Shown: positions 8,956-17,288, counted from the stretch's first letter. The stretch: 48,757 nucleotides of DNA from Sedimenticola selenatireducens (GCF_007625115.1 NZ_VMNH01000014.1:1-48757); one strand, 5' to 3'. Made by a program: numbers and translations. The notes: generated from the sequence alone by a model not told the origin.

Positions 8956-9327
8956 TCAGGATTTGGGCGGCCGAAAAAGAGAGGCCGTAGGCTGGCTTAT
9001 AAAGCTTCGGCCCACTTGAAGCAGTAAGGGTTTTGATATGTAGTTTGTAGAAAAGATTGATGTCTGAGTTATTACCAGTGCGCAAGACGCACAATGTCCC
9101 GATGAGCAATTATGATTTGTGCTGCTAGTGTCAGTACTATATTCGCCAGAATTTTGGGTTAGCTGGCCATCCTCAATACCCTTATCACTCTGCAAATCCA
9201 CTAACTGATGCGCATGCCCCATTGATTGGGACGACGAGGACATTTCCTCCACAGCACCTAGCACTGGGGATAGACTCAGAAGCAGTGTCAACAGAATCGC
9301 TAGAAGCTTTTTAGATAGAAAGCACAT
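8956..9327 (-). CDS. CopL-like small secreted metal-binding leader protein
   Basis: A 123-residue protein with a signal peptide (LLAILLTLLLSLSPVLGA), a Ser/His region with MGHAHQL, and a Cys/His cluster (NHNCSSGHCASCAL), ending in the motif LFRPPKS. The position immediately upstream of a copA/copB pair, the size, the Cys/His cluster and the terminal RPP match what is known of CopL leader proteins, which are needed for copper-induced expression of copAB in xanthomonads. Similar small proteins ending in RPP occur at 16968-17288 and 37952-38329. The CopL assignment is by position and pattern, not by a domain hit. Confidence 0.75.
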   Translation of the reverse strand: MCFLSKKLLAILLTLLLSLSPVLGAVEEMSSSSQSMGHAHQLVDLQSDKGIEDGQLTQNSGEYSTDTSSTNHNCSSGHCASCALVITQTSIFSTNYISKPLLLQVGRSFISQPTASLFRPPKS

Positions 9328-9434
9328 ACAGGACTACAGTACGGTTCATAATTCTTACTCAATGGTGTCTGTTTGGTCGCATCTTAGTGAAATAGTTCAA
9401 CTTCCACATGAACATTCACCAAGACTTAGATATT

Positions 9435-10505
9435 TTACCGGCTAACAACACCCATTTCGTGCCCTTCTCCACGTATCGTGATTTCACCCAGTACAGTTAG
9501 GGTTTGCTGATCAAGCACCCAAATCTTGGGGGATTTTCGACTTGAGACATAGACCTTTCCAGTACCCCGGACTGTTGTGATGTGATATGGCGCTGGGGAT
9601 AATGTAAGCGACTTCATCTCACCACTCGCCAAATTGTAGGCAACCACCTTGTCATCTTTCTTACTAGACGCATAAAGCAGTCGGCCGTCATCCGACAGGT
9701 CTACCCCATGGGGGTCAGCTCCAACGGTAAAAAGAGTTTTTACCGCTGCACTATCAATATCAACTTGAGACACAGTACCACTTGATGGGTTGGCGGCGTA
9801 TAGCAGGCGCTCATCTGGAGAAAGCACTAAATGCTCTGGCGTTTTTCCCGCAGGCAAATTCCGAAGTACGGTCCAGCTCTGGGTGTCTATTTCACTTATA
9901 TTTCCATCACCTGCATTGCTTACGTAAATACGACTACCATCCCGCTTAGATACAATATAATTCGGTGTAACCCCGGTAGGTAATTCCTTGAGCAATTGTT
10001 TGCCTGGAATATCGACTACACTAATACTTCCTCGCCCTGGGTGAGTAAATATCGCAAAGCGACCATCAGGAGTAATCAAAGCATGATGTATGGCTCCTGG
10101 TACATCGATTTGGCGTAACAGTTGTTGAGTTTTTACATCTATTAGATAGGCAGTGCCTACCATTTCAGCTTGGCTACTCTTCTCTGGGCCCGGTTTACTT
10201 TGGTTACTGTGGTGGGCGGCATGATCCTCTTCTGACATTTCCTGCGGTTTAGGTGGAGCAGCCCCTTTGGGGCGTTCCAGTAAACTCCCAGCTAGTAGTA
10301 ATTCTCCATCCATTGATACAGCTAACCCGTGACTGGCATTAATACCAGGTATCTCTGATATGACCTTATTGGTATCGGCATTGATCACGGCAATTGCATT
10401 AGCGCTACCTAGGGGAACATAGACTTCGGTGCCAGCGAAAAGGGTCAAAGGTAATAGCGTCAATAAGCCTAGGCAATAGACTTTTACACATTTTTTGTTA
10501 TGCAT
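9435..10505 (-). CDS. Secreted YncE-like beta-propeller protein
   Basis: A 356-residue exported protein. I chose the ATG at 10505 because a GGAG lies upstream and a signal peptide follows directly (VKVYCLGLLTLLPLTLFAG); an upstream in-frame start would add 29 residues without signal character. The mature protein has six to seven propeller blades of the form DGRLLYASS ... VVAYNLASG, SPDERLLYAANPSSGTVSQVD and DGSRIYVSNAGDGNISEID. A His/Glu/Lys insert near residue 95 (EEDHAAHHSNQ) may bind metal. YncE-type propellers are structural or binding proteins without a known enzymatic activity. It lies just upstream of the CopL-like gene in the same direction. Confidence 0.88.
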   Translation of the reverse strand: MHNKKCVKVYCLGLLTLLPLTLFAGTEVYVPLGSANAIAVINADTNKVISEIPGINASHGLAVSMDGELLLAGSLLERPKGAAPPKPQEMSEEDHAAHHSNQSKPGPEKSSQAEMVGTAYLIDVKTQQLLRQIDVPGAIHHALITPDGRFAIFTHPGRGSISVVDIPGKQLLKELPTGVTPNYIVSKRDGSRIYVSNAGDGNISEIDTQSWTVLRNLPAGKTPEHLVLSPDERLLYAANPSSGTVSQVDIDSAAVKTLFTVGADPHGVDLSDDGRLLYASSKKDDKVVAYNLASGEMKSLTLSPAPYHITTVRGTGKVYVSSRKSPKIWVLDQQTLTVLGEITIRGEGHEMGVVSR

Positions 10506-10588
10506 TAACAATCTCCAGTAAAATAGTATTGGTTTTTCATCCAGTGTCGATCCATGTATAGGAGCGAAGGTAAAAACAGGAGGCTCAA

Positions 10589-10720
10589 TCATCGTCTAAG
10601 CAACGTTATGACAAATCCAACGAGTGCAATTGCCACAATGACCCAGACGATTAAGCCAGCCCAGCTTGCCCCAGGATGGAACGGAATCCAGCCAGCTGAA
10701 TAAAACCCTTCGTGCATCAT
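10589..10720 (-). CDS. Tiny single-helix membrane protein
   Basis: A 43-residue protein starting MMHEGFYSAGWIPFHPG and ending with one transmembrane helix (WAGLIVWVIVAIALVGFVITLL) and RR. The ATG at 10720 has a GAGGG about ten bases upstream; a longer frame starts at 10771 without a good site. The N-terminal Met/His residues and the helix resemble the first half of SHOCT-type proteins near copper genes, but no SHOCT domain follows. It precedes the propeller gene by 83 bp. Function unknown. Confidence 0.6.
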   Translation of the reverse strand: MMHEGFYSAGWIPFHPGASWAGLIVWVIVAIALVGFVITLLRR

Positions 10721-11015
10721 CGCACTGCCCTCATTAAGATCTTGGTTTGCTATGTGCAAGTGCCGAGCCAAAAATACGAAATCGTATTATGTGATTGATT
10801 TCATTGGGATAGCTAATAGAGCAGAGGAAGCGGCAGCGGGAGTGTTCAGTTTCAATGATCAAAACATTAGATTATTTAACGAAACGTTAAACTAATGATA
10901 CGTGAAGTTCGATATTATTATTAGCGAATGTTATTCAAATACAAGATTCTTTGCTTCTATACAAAACCCCATAATGCTGAAATAATAGCGCCTAATATTC
11001 AGAAGGTCGGTATAT

Positions 11016-11396
11016 ATGCGAGTACAAAACACATTACTATTGTTATTAGTTTCTTCACTTTCAAACCCATCATTCGCTGGATTTGACGAAGGAATTAAAG
11101 CCTATGACCAAGGTAACAAGCCACTTGCTTTTCAAGAATATAAAGGTGCTGCTAGAGAAGGAGATGTGCGCGCTTATGGAAAGATTGCAGGCATGTATCT
11201 TTACGGTGCTGGCGTAGAGAGAGATTACTTAGAAGCCTATGTTTGGTTTGGCCTAGCTTCACTGACTGGAGATAATAACGCTGAACGCTTTCAGAAAGCG
11301 GCTTCGTCCGCTATGACACTTGGGCAAGTAGAAAGGGCAGAGGCCATACTGAAAGAGCGTGCAAACGAACTAGGACTGCTCAATAAGATGGAGTAG
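11016..11396 (+). CDS. Secreted Sel1-repeat-like protein
   Basis: A 126-residue exported protein: signal peptide (LLLLLVSSLSNPSFA), then TPR/Sel1-like helices including DEGIKAYDQGNKPLAFQEYKGAAREGDVRAYGKIAGMYLYGAGVERDYLEAYVWFGLAS, a textbook Sel1 pattern with A-x-G-x-G and W-x-x-x-A. It stands alone on the plus strand with an AT-rich upstream region and a terminator behind it. Sel1 proteins are adaptors in envelope stress or secretion; the partner here is unknown. Confidence 0.9.
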   Translation: MRVQNTLLLLLVSSLSNPSFAGFDEGIKAYDQGNKPLAFQEYKGAAREGDVRAYGKIAGMYLYGAGVERDYLEAYVWFGLASLTGDNNAERFQKAASSAMTLGQVERAEAILKERANELGLLNKME

Positions 11397-11401
11397 TTCA
11401 G

Positions 11402-11431
11402 GCGGGCTGTTGAAAAACTGCCCGCTTTTCT
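11402..11431 (+). terminator. Rho-independent terminator after the Sel1 gene
   Basis: Stem GCGGGC / GCCCGC (11402-11407 with 11420-11425), 12-base loop, followed by TTTTCT. It starts six bases after the stop codon. Confidence 0.8.
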
Positions 11432-11536
11432 CTGACTAGCAAATCATCTAATGCGCTTACCGCTCAGCTACCTTTGAAGGGAATTCAAAGCAACACTTGT
11501 AATTCTAATTTCCAATATAAGCGGATAAATCCTCAA

Positions 11537-11671
11537 CGCTACTACCCACTTAAAGTTTTGCGTCAATGCCGTCAGATGGAATTGGATTGTCGAATTCGAC
11601 ATTTATCGATTGATGATGATACATCAATATTAATGACAACAGATCACTCGCTGGGGTGCAAGGTGTCTTAA
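11537..11671 (+). pseudogene. Possible remnant of a MerR-family (CadR/PbrR-like) regulator
   Basis: The frame reads RYYPLKVLRQCRQMELD, then RIRHLSIDDDTS and later LGCKVS. This resembles the second helical part of CadR/PbrR-type regulators (R-F-I-R-x-C-R-x-x-x-x-x-L-x-E-I-R-x-L-L-x-x-x-D ... C-G-E-V) with several small deletions. There is no start or DNA-binding helix. It could be coincidence; the call rests on spacing of the Arg/Cys/Ile residues. Confidence 0.3.
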
Positions 11672-11702
11672 AGTATTCCGAACCACAGTAATTCGGTGCT
11701 CA

Positions 11703-13163
11703 CTATTTCTGTGGCAAATATTTCCTGATACCTTCTACCATCTGCTGTGCAGAGATTCCATGTGCGAACTTGGTGATAAACTCCCCATCAGGTGCCATCA
11801 GAAAAACACTAGAAGAGTGATCCATGGTGTAAAGATTAGGATCACCTCCTTCAGGCAATACTTTCTCATACTTGACTTTGAATTGCTCCGCCACACGCCC
11901 AATCATAGCTACCGTACCCGTTAGGCCAACAAGATCCTTGTTAAAGTACTCCACATAATTGCTCATGACTTTTGCATTGTCGCGTTCTGGATCTATGGTG
12001 ATAAAATACGGTTTGAGGAAGGTCGCTTTATCGCCTAGCATATCCAAGGCTAAAGACATTACCTGCAATGATGTTGGACAGATGTCTGGGCAAAAGGTAT
12101 AGCCAAAATAAATCAGCTGATATTTTCCTTGCAAATCTTTTTCAGTGACCAAGTTACCTTTGTGGTCAATGAGCATGAATTTACCACCAATACTAAGTGC
12201 TGCCGGTATATCTTGATTCTTAGTAATGATTTTTTCAGATTTCCCACTATATTGAAGACATTGTTTTATTGTATCCGTATTATCTTTCATTAATTCAAAA
12301 TAAAGGTCAGGCCCAGGATTTAACTTTGTTCCGAAACTATCGAGTTGGCCGATATTTATACTAATACCTTCCGTTAATAATGGCAGCTCTGGCATGGGCA
12401 TCCCATACTCTGTTAGCAGGCAAGTATAATATCCCTCTTTGAGCTTAACCCGGCTTAGCAGTAACTTGCTGGCCTGAATAGGGGTTTCTGGTGACTGAGT
12501 CATCACTTCCCTAATTTTAAGTGCATAAGCCTGCTCAAAATATTGGAGTGTATCATAGTAGGTCATTCCAATTCCGCTTTTCAGTCCCCGGTATCCATAC
12601 TCAAGCTGCCTATCCAGTTCAGCTACTCTGGCGAGTACTTTTCCGCGGTTTCTACGATAAAGATGAGCTCTTCCTGCATCGACTTCCATTAGTATTTTGG
12701 CGAGTTCATCAACCAAAATTAGGGTATTACGGCTATCCATCCATATGTAAGGATCACGCGATAATGCTTTCTCATCCTTGGTCCAACGTGAAGGTAAAAC
12801 CTTTATCTGAATATTATCAAGTAAAGTGAAAACCTGAACACCCGCCTTCCTTGCAACTTCTACAGGTTCTATCATAAATCGTTCCAGCTCTGGTCCAATC
12901 CAGATAATCACATCGGCTGCTGAAATATCAGCATTTTGCTTTTCACTTAGGAAATATCCGAATGGTATAGCATCACTATTAACAAGTAGTTCAGGCCCCT
13001 CTGTTCCGTCCATCAGTCCGGCAAGAATCGAATGGATCGGCTTGATGGTAGTAATTACTCGAAATGAGTTTTCCGCATAGATAAGAGGACTATTCAGCAT
13101 GAAGATCATGCTTGCCAGTACGGCAAGATAATGAAGTGGGAAATAACTAATTCTCGTATTCAA
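11703..13163 (-). CDS. ZnuA-like domain fused to SCO1/SenC thioredoxin domain
   Basis: A 486-residue exported protein. After a signal peptide (to about residue 30) the first 290 residues follow the metal ABC transporter substrate-binding fold (FRVITTIKPIHSILAGLMDG, SAADVIIWIGPELE, then GQLDSFG near the end). The C-terminal part (from about 320) is a SCO1/SenC domain with the copper-site cysteines in FCPDICP (about 358-362) and the ligand His in MDHSSSVFLM (about 448). The ZnuA half lacks the histidines expected in its family: PH is replaced in AIPFGYF, DPHIWMD by DPYIWMD, and the third site reads TYYDTLQYF. SCO proteins deliver copper to, or reduce, the CuA site of cytochrome oxidase. The fusion suggests a copper-delivery or thiol protein with a binding-protein platform. 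It is the last gene of the minus-strand group and follows a small secreted protein by 24 bp. Confidence 0.9.
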   Translation of the reverse strand: MNTRISYFPLHYLAVLASMIFMLNSPLIYAENSFRVITTIKPIHSILAGLMDGTEGPELLVNSDAIPFGYFLSEKQNADISAADVIIWIGPELERFMIEPVEVARKAGVQVFTLLDNIQIKVLPSRWTKDEKALSRDPYIWMDSRNTLILVDELAKILMEVDAGRAHLYRRNRGKVLARVAELDRQLEYGYRGLKSGIGMTYYDTLQYFEQAYALKIREVMTQSPETPIQASKLLLSRVKLKEGYYTCLLTEYGMPMPELPLLTEGISINIGQLDSFGTKLNPGPDLYFELMKDNTDTIKQCLQYSGKSEKIITKNQDIPAALSIGGKFMLIDHKGNLVTEKDLQGKYQLIYFGYTFCPDICPTSLQVMSLALDMLGDKATFLKPYFITIDPERDNAKVMSNYVEYFNKDLVGLTGTVAMIGRVAEQFKVKYEKVLPEGGDPNLYTMDHSSSVFLMAPDGEFITKFAHGISAQQMVEGIRKYLPQK

Positions 13164-13187
13164 GCCATCAAACCTTATGTTACATTT

Positions 13188-13538
13188 TTATTTTTGTTGG
13201 TACTTGAAAGCCCTATCCAGGGCAATGATAGCTTGATCAACGTCTATGCTAAGCCGATCTTCAGCAGGACAACTAGACTTCTGCTCGATGAATTTGAGAA
13301 ATGCAGTATTTGTCTCCGTATCAAATGCCTCACCAAACTGGCGGATTTTTGGAAGCGCTGCTACCAGCGCCTTTTTCATTCGCTGAGTCTCGTTCAGATA
13401 GCGACAATTTAGTGCAATGCCATTTAGATCACCCATTTTTTTTATCACGCTGTACTGCTGCTCTGTGATCGATTCTGCATTCACTGTAAAAGTAAAAAGT
13501 AATGCCAGCAAACATGATTTATGCCATTTATATCGCAT
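13188..13538 (-). CDS. Small secreted protein, unknown function
   Basis: A 116-residue protein with a signal peptide (LLALLFTFTVNAES) and a mostly helical mature part containing two cysteines (LNCRYLNE and KSSCPAED), which may form a disulfide. No family recognised. It lies 24 bp upstream of the ZnuA-SCO fusion gene and 117 bp downstream of the dsbA-like gene, so it may be a substrate or partner of these redox proteins. That role is inference. Confidence 0.75.
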   Translation of the reverse strand: MRYKWHKSCLLALLFTFTVNAESITEQQYSVIKKMGDLNGIALNCRYLNETQRMKKALVAALPKIRQFGEAFDTETNTAFLKFIEQKSSCPAEDRLSIDVDQAIIALDRAFKYQQK

Positions 13539-13655
13539 TCCGTGATTATCCTCATGAAATATAATATTATAAATAGGGTTGAAAGTATTAATTAGTCATA
13601 AGACAAAGAAAATGTTCTGAATCAAAGAAATGGTTATTGGCCGCATCTATGCTGA

Positions 13656-14306
13656 TCAATAATTTCTACGGATCTCAGATTCAACCAGTTCTTGGAGTTG
13701 CTTATAACCAAACTTCACAAGCGGCTTGCCGTTAACAAAAAAACCCGGTGTTTTACTGACTTGGAGATTCTTGGCATCTTCAAGATCCTGCTGCACACGC
13801 TCAATAATAATACTATTTGCCATATCCTCTTTTACTTGCGCAATATTGAGTCCAACCTTGCCAATCCGCATCCATAATCTTTCAGGCTGCGGATCTCCAT
13901 GTGCCGCCCATACGGGTTGTGCTGCATATGTCGCATTAAGAGTTTCCCAGAATTTACCCTGCATTTTAGCCGACTCAAGGATCTTCACAACATAATCAGA
14001 TCCTTGATGTAATGGCAAATAGCGCATCACCAGCTTAATCTTACCTGGATTGGAATCCATCAGATTCTTGACAAATGGATGAAACGCTTTACAAGTCTCA
14101 CAAGCAGGATCGAAAAACTCTACAATAGTAACTTTTGCTTCTGCATTGCCAATTGTTGGTGAATAATCTCGAACAAGCAAGGAAGCATTATCCAACGCCT
14201 TTTCTGCCAACTCATTATATACGTTATTATTATAGATAAAAGCTGCGACAACAAAAGTTGCAGTCAATATCCCCCCAGCCATTAGTACAACGTATTTATT
14301 TTTCAT
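13656..14306 (-). CDS. DsbA-like thiol:disulfide oxidoreductase, membrane anchored
   Basis: A 216-residue thioredoxin-fold protein with an N-terminal membrane segment (YVVLMAGGILTATFVVAAFIY) and a periplasmic domain. Active site CETC in VEFFDPACETCKAFHP; the cis-Pro loop is KTPGFFVNG. The ATG at 14306 overlaps the end of the dsbB-like gene, so the two are translationally coupled. The pair resembles the two-gene thiol oxidase modules (BdbC/BdbD-like) in which the DsbB-like partner reoxidises the DsbA-like protein. Its likely role is disulfide formation in periplasmic metal-resistance proteins. Confidence 0.92.
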   Translation of the reverse strand: MKNKYVVLMAGGILTATFVVAAFIYNNNVYNELAEKALDNASLLVRDYSPTIGNAEAKVTIVEFFDPACETCKAFHPFVKNLMDSNPGKIKLVMRYLPLHQGSDYVVKILESAKMQGKFWETLNATYAAQPVWAAHGDPQPERLWMRIGKVGLNIAQVKEDMANSIIIERVQQDLEDAKNLQVSKTPGFFVNGKPLVKFGYKQLQELVESEIRRNY

Positions 14307-14751
14307 CAACGAACCTTTTTTTAAAAACATAGAGCAGCACGACGATAGCCGTGTATGAAAGTATGGAAAGCATTGGTATGGTAATGAAGCCAAGCAATTC
14401 CAAATTAGTATCAGAACAAGATACTCCCTGGCTGCAAGGCTGGAGATCTTCAGGTATATAGCCTAAATAAAGAAGATAATGGTATACCGCAAAACACCAC
14501 CCAATTACTGCCAATGGAAGAGCGTACTGTATGACCTTTTTGTCGAGCGGAAAAAGTCCAATGAGGAAAATAACAACCAGTGGATACATAAATATTCGCT
14601 GATACCAACACAACACGCAAGGCGGAAACCCCATGATCTCACTAAAAAACAAACTACCGAGGGTGGCAACTGATGCTATTAGCCAGCAGAAAAATATCAG
14701 ACCCCAACCGGTCTGACCCAATGAGGTATTATCTGTTGATGATGCTACCAT
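14296..14751 (-). CDS. dsbB: DsbB-family disulfide bond formation protein
   Basis: A 151-residue inner-membrane protein with four helices. It carries both DsbB cysteine pairs: CVLC in PPCVLCWYQRIFMYPL and a periplasmic pair in LQPCSQGVSCSD. It passes electrons from the partner DsbA-like protein to quinone. Its stop lies inside the first codons of that partner. The methyltransferase gene ends 34 bp upstream. It is a short BdbC-like member of the family, different from the housekeeping DsbB expected elsewhere in the chromosome. Confidence 0.93.
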   Translation of the reverse strand: MVASSTDNTSLGQTGWGLIFFCWLIASVATLGSLFFSEIMGFPPCVLCWYQRIFMYPLVVIFLIGLFPLDKKVIQYALPLAVIGWCFAVYHYLLYLGYIPEDLQPCSQGVSCSDTNLELLGFITIPMLSILSYTAIVVLLYVFKKRFVDEK

Positions 14752-14785
14752 TATTTATATGGGTACTATCAATCTGAATATATCA

Positions 14786-15454
14786 TTAGTTTACACCTAC
14801 CTTGCTAGCAAGGTCCTGTTTGGTCGCAGTATCTTCAGTAGATTTTATTGCCGTAACCGTTCTAAATTCCCCATTGAGCATGGCCGGCTTATCTTTCACA
14901 ATGCGTAGACCTGCAGATTCAATCAAAGGTTCCAAGTGTCGTGTAATATCGGTAAAAAAAGCATTCGTAAACAAATTTAATAACTTTCTTGCTAAAGTAA
15001 TATCCTCGCCATCGGGAACGAATTTATCAAAAATAGATATCCGCCCATTTGGCTTGAGTACCCGCGCAGCCTCTTTAATACATGCTATAGGATCAGGAGT
15101 GACAGCCAGTATGAGATGTAATACTGCCACATCAAACAGCTCTGATTCCAGATCTAAATATTCCGCATTCATTACACGTGCATCAACAGATAGTCCAAGC
15201 AAGCGGCCTCTCTGTGCGGCTCTAGTTACCATCGCGCGTGAAATATCTATAGCCACCACATCAATCCCTTTTGAAAAGTACTCAAGATCCATGCCTGTAC
15301 CACATCCAATCAGAATGATGCGCTCACCTGGTATGGGTGCAATTTGAGTTATGGCCTGCTTTCTAGCTTTTCTAAGTATTTTTTCACTCAAATCGCTAAA
15401 AGGCGCATACAATGAATAGCGTAAGCGATTCCATGCAACGGTATTTACGGGCAT
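14786..15454 (-). CDS. Class I SAM-dependent methyltransferase
   Basis: A 222-residue cytosolic methyltransferase. The SAM-binding motif I is ILIGCGTGMDLEYF, the acidic residue of motif II is in VVAIDISRAMV, and motif III-IV region reads FDVAVLHLILAVTPDP. The overall layout is like phosphatidylethanolamine N-methyltransferase PmtA or small-molecule methyltransferases in metal(loid) islands. The substrate cannot be read. It is 14 bp downstream of the CDF gene, hence probably under the same MerR-type promoter. Confidence 0.9.
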   Translation of the reverse strand: MPVNTVAWNRLRYSLYAPFSDLSEKILRKARKQAITQIAPIPGERIILIGCGTGMDLEYFSKGIDVVAIDISRAMVTRAAQRGRLLGLSVDARVMNAEYLDLESELFDVAVLHLILAVTPDPIACIKEAARVLKPNGRISIFDKFVPDGEDITLARKLLNLFTNAFFTDITRHLEPLIESAGLRIVKDKPAMLNGEFRTVTAIKSTEDTATKQDLASKVGVN

Positions 15455-15468
15455 AAATTCACCTTTTT

Positions 15469-16134
15469 TCAGGGTTCAGGCTTACTAGTTCCTGGATCAT
15501 GGGCGTCTCCCTGTTCTATGCGTAATTCACTCAGGGCCTGTCGAATAATTAACGTAGCTGAATGTAGGAAAAGGAACGCCATCAAGAATGCAACAACCAG
15601 ATCGGGCCACTGGGTCTGGGTCATGTACACGATGCCTGCTGCGACCATGACGGCTAGATTGCCAATGGCATCATTGCGACTACAAAGCCACACAGAACGT
15701 ACATTGGAATCCCCATTGCGATATTTAAGCAAGAGCAGTGCACTGATGACATTAGCAGCGAAAGCCAGCAAGGCGATAGCTCCCATGATGAATTCGTTTG
15801 GTACCCCAAGTATAAATACACGGTATATGGTGGATCCCAGCACCCACAGTCCCATTACAGACAGCGTCAGCCCTTTAAACAATGCTGCTGAGGCTCGCCA
15901 ATGAAGCGTGTGACCGATAGCCAGTAAAGTAAGGCTGTAGGTTAAGCTGTCACCTAAAAAATCGAGTGCATCAGCTTGTAAAGCCATTGATTGCGCGGTA
16001 ATACTTGCACCTGATTCCACTAGGAACATGAATGCATTAATGGCAATAATTACCCACAAAACAATTTTATAAGATCTTGATATACCGTCGAATTTCAGAT
16101 TATTACCGCACTCACATCCAGTCATATTCATCAC
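15469..16134 (-). CDS. Cation diffusion facilitator (CDF) metal exporter without C-terminal domain
   Basis: A 221-residue inner-membrane transporter with six helices. Helix 2 carries the D-x-x-x-D site (LQADALDFLGDSLTY) and helix 5 the equivalent NDAIGNL. The cytosolic N-terminus has CEC, a possible metal hook. The usual 80-residue cytosolic C-terminal domain is missing, as in the short CDF subfamily. It exchanges divalent metal ions (zinc, cadmium, cobalt or iron) for protons. It is divergent from the MerR gene at 16210 and has a MerR-type promoter in the shared gap. Confidence 0.93.
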   Translation of the reverse strand: MMNMTGCECGNNLKFDGISRSYKIVLWVIIAINAFMFLVESGASITAQSMALQADALDFLGDSLTYSLTLLAIGHTLHWRASAALFKGLTLSVMGLWVLGSTIYRVFILGVPNEFIMGAIALLAFAANVISALLLLKYRNGDSNVRSVWLCSRNDAIGNLAVMVAAGIVYMTQTQWPDLVVAFLMAFLFLHSATLIIRQALSELRIEQGDAHDPGTSKPEP

Positions 16135-16165
16135 CTAGAGTTAACATTACTCTCATTATTAGGTA

Positions 16166-16196
16166 AGTTTACAACCTACAATGACTGTAGGTTCAA
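16166..16196 (-). promoter_or_regulatory. MerR-type promoter for the CDF gene group
   Basis: On the minus strand a -35 TTGAAC (16191-16196), 19-bp spacer and -10 TAAACT (16166-16171). The spacer holds the dyad ACCTACA-N5-TGTAGGT (16174-16192). Long spacer plus dyad is typical of MerR/ZntR/CadR targets. It should control the CDF gene and the genes behind it. Confidence 0.85.
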
Positions 16197-16209
16197 GAGG
16201 GGCTTGTAA

Positions 16210-16644
16210 GTGAGTCAACAATATTCCATTGGCAAAATGGCTAAAGCAGGAAACTGTAGGGTTCAGACCATACGTTATTATGAGCAAATTGGCCTATTAG
16301 CTTTGCCAGAAAGAACAGAAGGCAATCAGCGCATCTATTATCAGGAGCATATGGATAAACTCCGCTTTATCCGCCACAGCCGTGAGTTAGGATTTTCACT
16401 GGATCAAATTAAGGAAATATTAACTTTAAGTGAGGATCCCTTTCATTCTTGCGAGGAAGTTGATCAGATCGCACATTCCCATCTGCAAGATGTGGAATCA
16501 AAAATTAAAAGACTCCAAAGTATGCGAAAAGAGCTTAAACGCATGATTACTCAATGCGCAGGTAAACAAGTTGCTGATTGCCGAATTATTGAAGTTTTGT
16601 CGAATCATACTCTTTGTATATCACAACAACATCCGAAGCCTTGA
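16210..16644 (+). CDS. MerR family regulator (Zn/Cd/Pb/Hg-type)
   Basis: A 144-residue regulator with GTG start and an AGGGG about ten bases upstream. Helix-turn-helix in YSIGKMAKAGNCRVQTIRYYEQIGLL; coiled dimer helix about 85-115. Likely metal ligands are the Cys in HSCEEVDQ and the pair in QCAGKQVADCRIIEVL (seven residues between), a pattern seen in MerR, ZntR and PbrR groups. It is transcribed away from the CDF gene and overlooks the dyad promoter at 16166-16196. The metal specificity cannot be fixed from sequence. Confidence 0.94.
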   Translation: MSQQYSIGKMAKAGNCRVQTIRYYEQIGLLALPERTEGNQRIYYQEHMDKLRFIRHSRELGFSLDQIKEILTLSEDPFHSCEEVDQIAHSHLQDVESKIKRLQSMRKELKRMITQCAGKQVADCRIIEVLSNHTLCISQQHPKP

Positions 16645-16967
16645 GGAACAACAATAGAGTTGGTGTTATAGATAAATTAGGCAAATAATGCACTATCCTA
16701 TTGAATAGGATTATTACACTTATCTCGAGCCAAATTGGATGCAACTCTTTACTGTCGTAGTCATACAAAAGCATCTACATTATATGGACACCGTGAGTAT
16801 AAAATACTGATCATATTTGATTATTAAGATATAAGCTTGCCGTGCCGACCATTGTGAATAGTAAGCATCAATATATAACTCTTGCCATTTAATTACATCC
16901 ATACTAGACTCCCGCCCGGTTGTTTTTTGTTTGCAGGCGCCCCATAATTATTGGGTCAAAGTGTAGT
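16645..16967. other. AT-rich intergenic region before the czc operon
   Basis: About 320 bp without a supported gene. It must contain the promoter for the CzcI-like/czcCBA operon, but I see no clear -35/-10 pair or dyad that I would assign to one regulator. Confidence 0.5.
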
Positions 16968-17288
16968 ATGTATTACCGTCTTTTTATCGTGCTTCTGATT
17001 CTATCTATCCTTGGATATGGGATGGTGCTGTCTGCTGGTACGCATAATGAGATCATTCAAATGGATCAAAGCACTCAGATAATGCCGGATGACCACTTTC
17101 CGACAAATCCCTCAGATCATCTGGTAGACGGCGGACATGGTTGTCACGGTATTTCACACATTCTTGGACTTTTCTGCCATGAAATAAAACTGCCTGTAGT
17201 CAACAACCTACTCTTTTTTGATAGCTATACTGAACGTTTCGAATTCCCCACTTATCAACCCGCTTTTCGCCCGCCAATAGCCATCTAA
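16968..17288 (+). CDS. CzcI/CopL-like small secreted protein
   Basis: A 106-residue protein with a signal peptide (YRLFIVLLILSILGYGMVLSAG), a His/Asp-rich middle (DDHFPTNPSDHLVDGGHGCHGISH) with HGCHG, another Cys-His in GLFCHEIK, and an end FRPPIAI. The ATG at 16968 begins directly at the signal peptide; an upstream TTG frame is unlikely. Small proteins of this size and layout directly upstream of czcC are called CzcI in czc systems and may regulate or buffer metal. It shares the terminal RPP with the CopL-like proteins at 8956 and 37952. Confidence 0.75.
   Translation: MYYRLFIVLLILSILGYGMVLSAGTHNEIIQMDQSTQIMPDDHFPTNPSDHLVDGGHGCHGISHILGLFCHEIKLPVVNNLLFFDSYTERFEFPTYQPAFRPPIAI

Noticed and set aside
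14802-15347. 181-codon plus-strand frame opposite the methyltransferase
   Set aside because: The minus-strand frame has clear methyltransferase motifs and operon spacing; the plus-strand frame has no domain.
16586-16774. 62-codon minus-strand frame downstream of the second MerR gene
   Set aside because: It overlaps the MerR 3' end, has no ribosome site and no domain.
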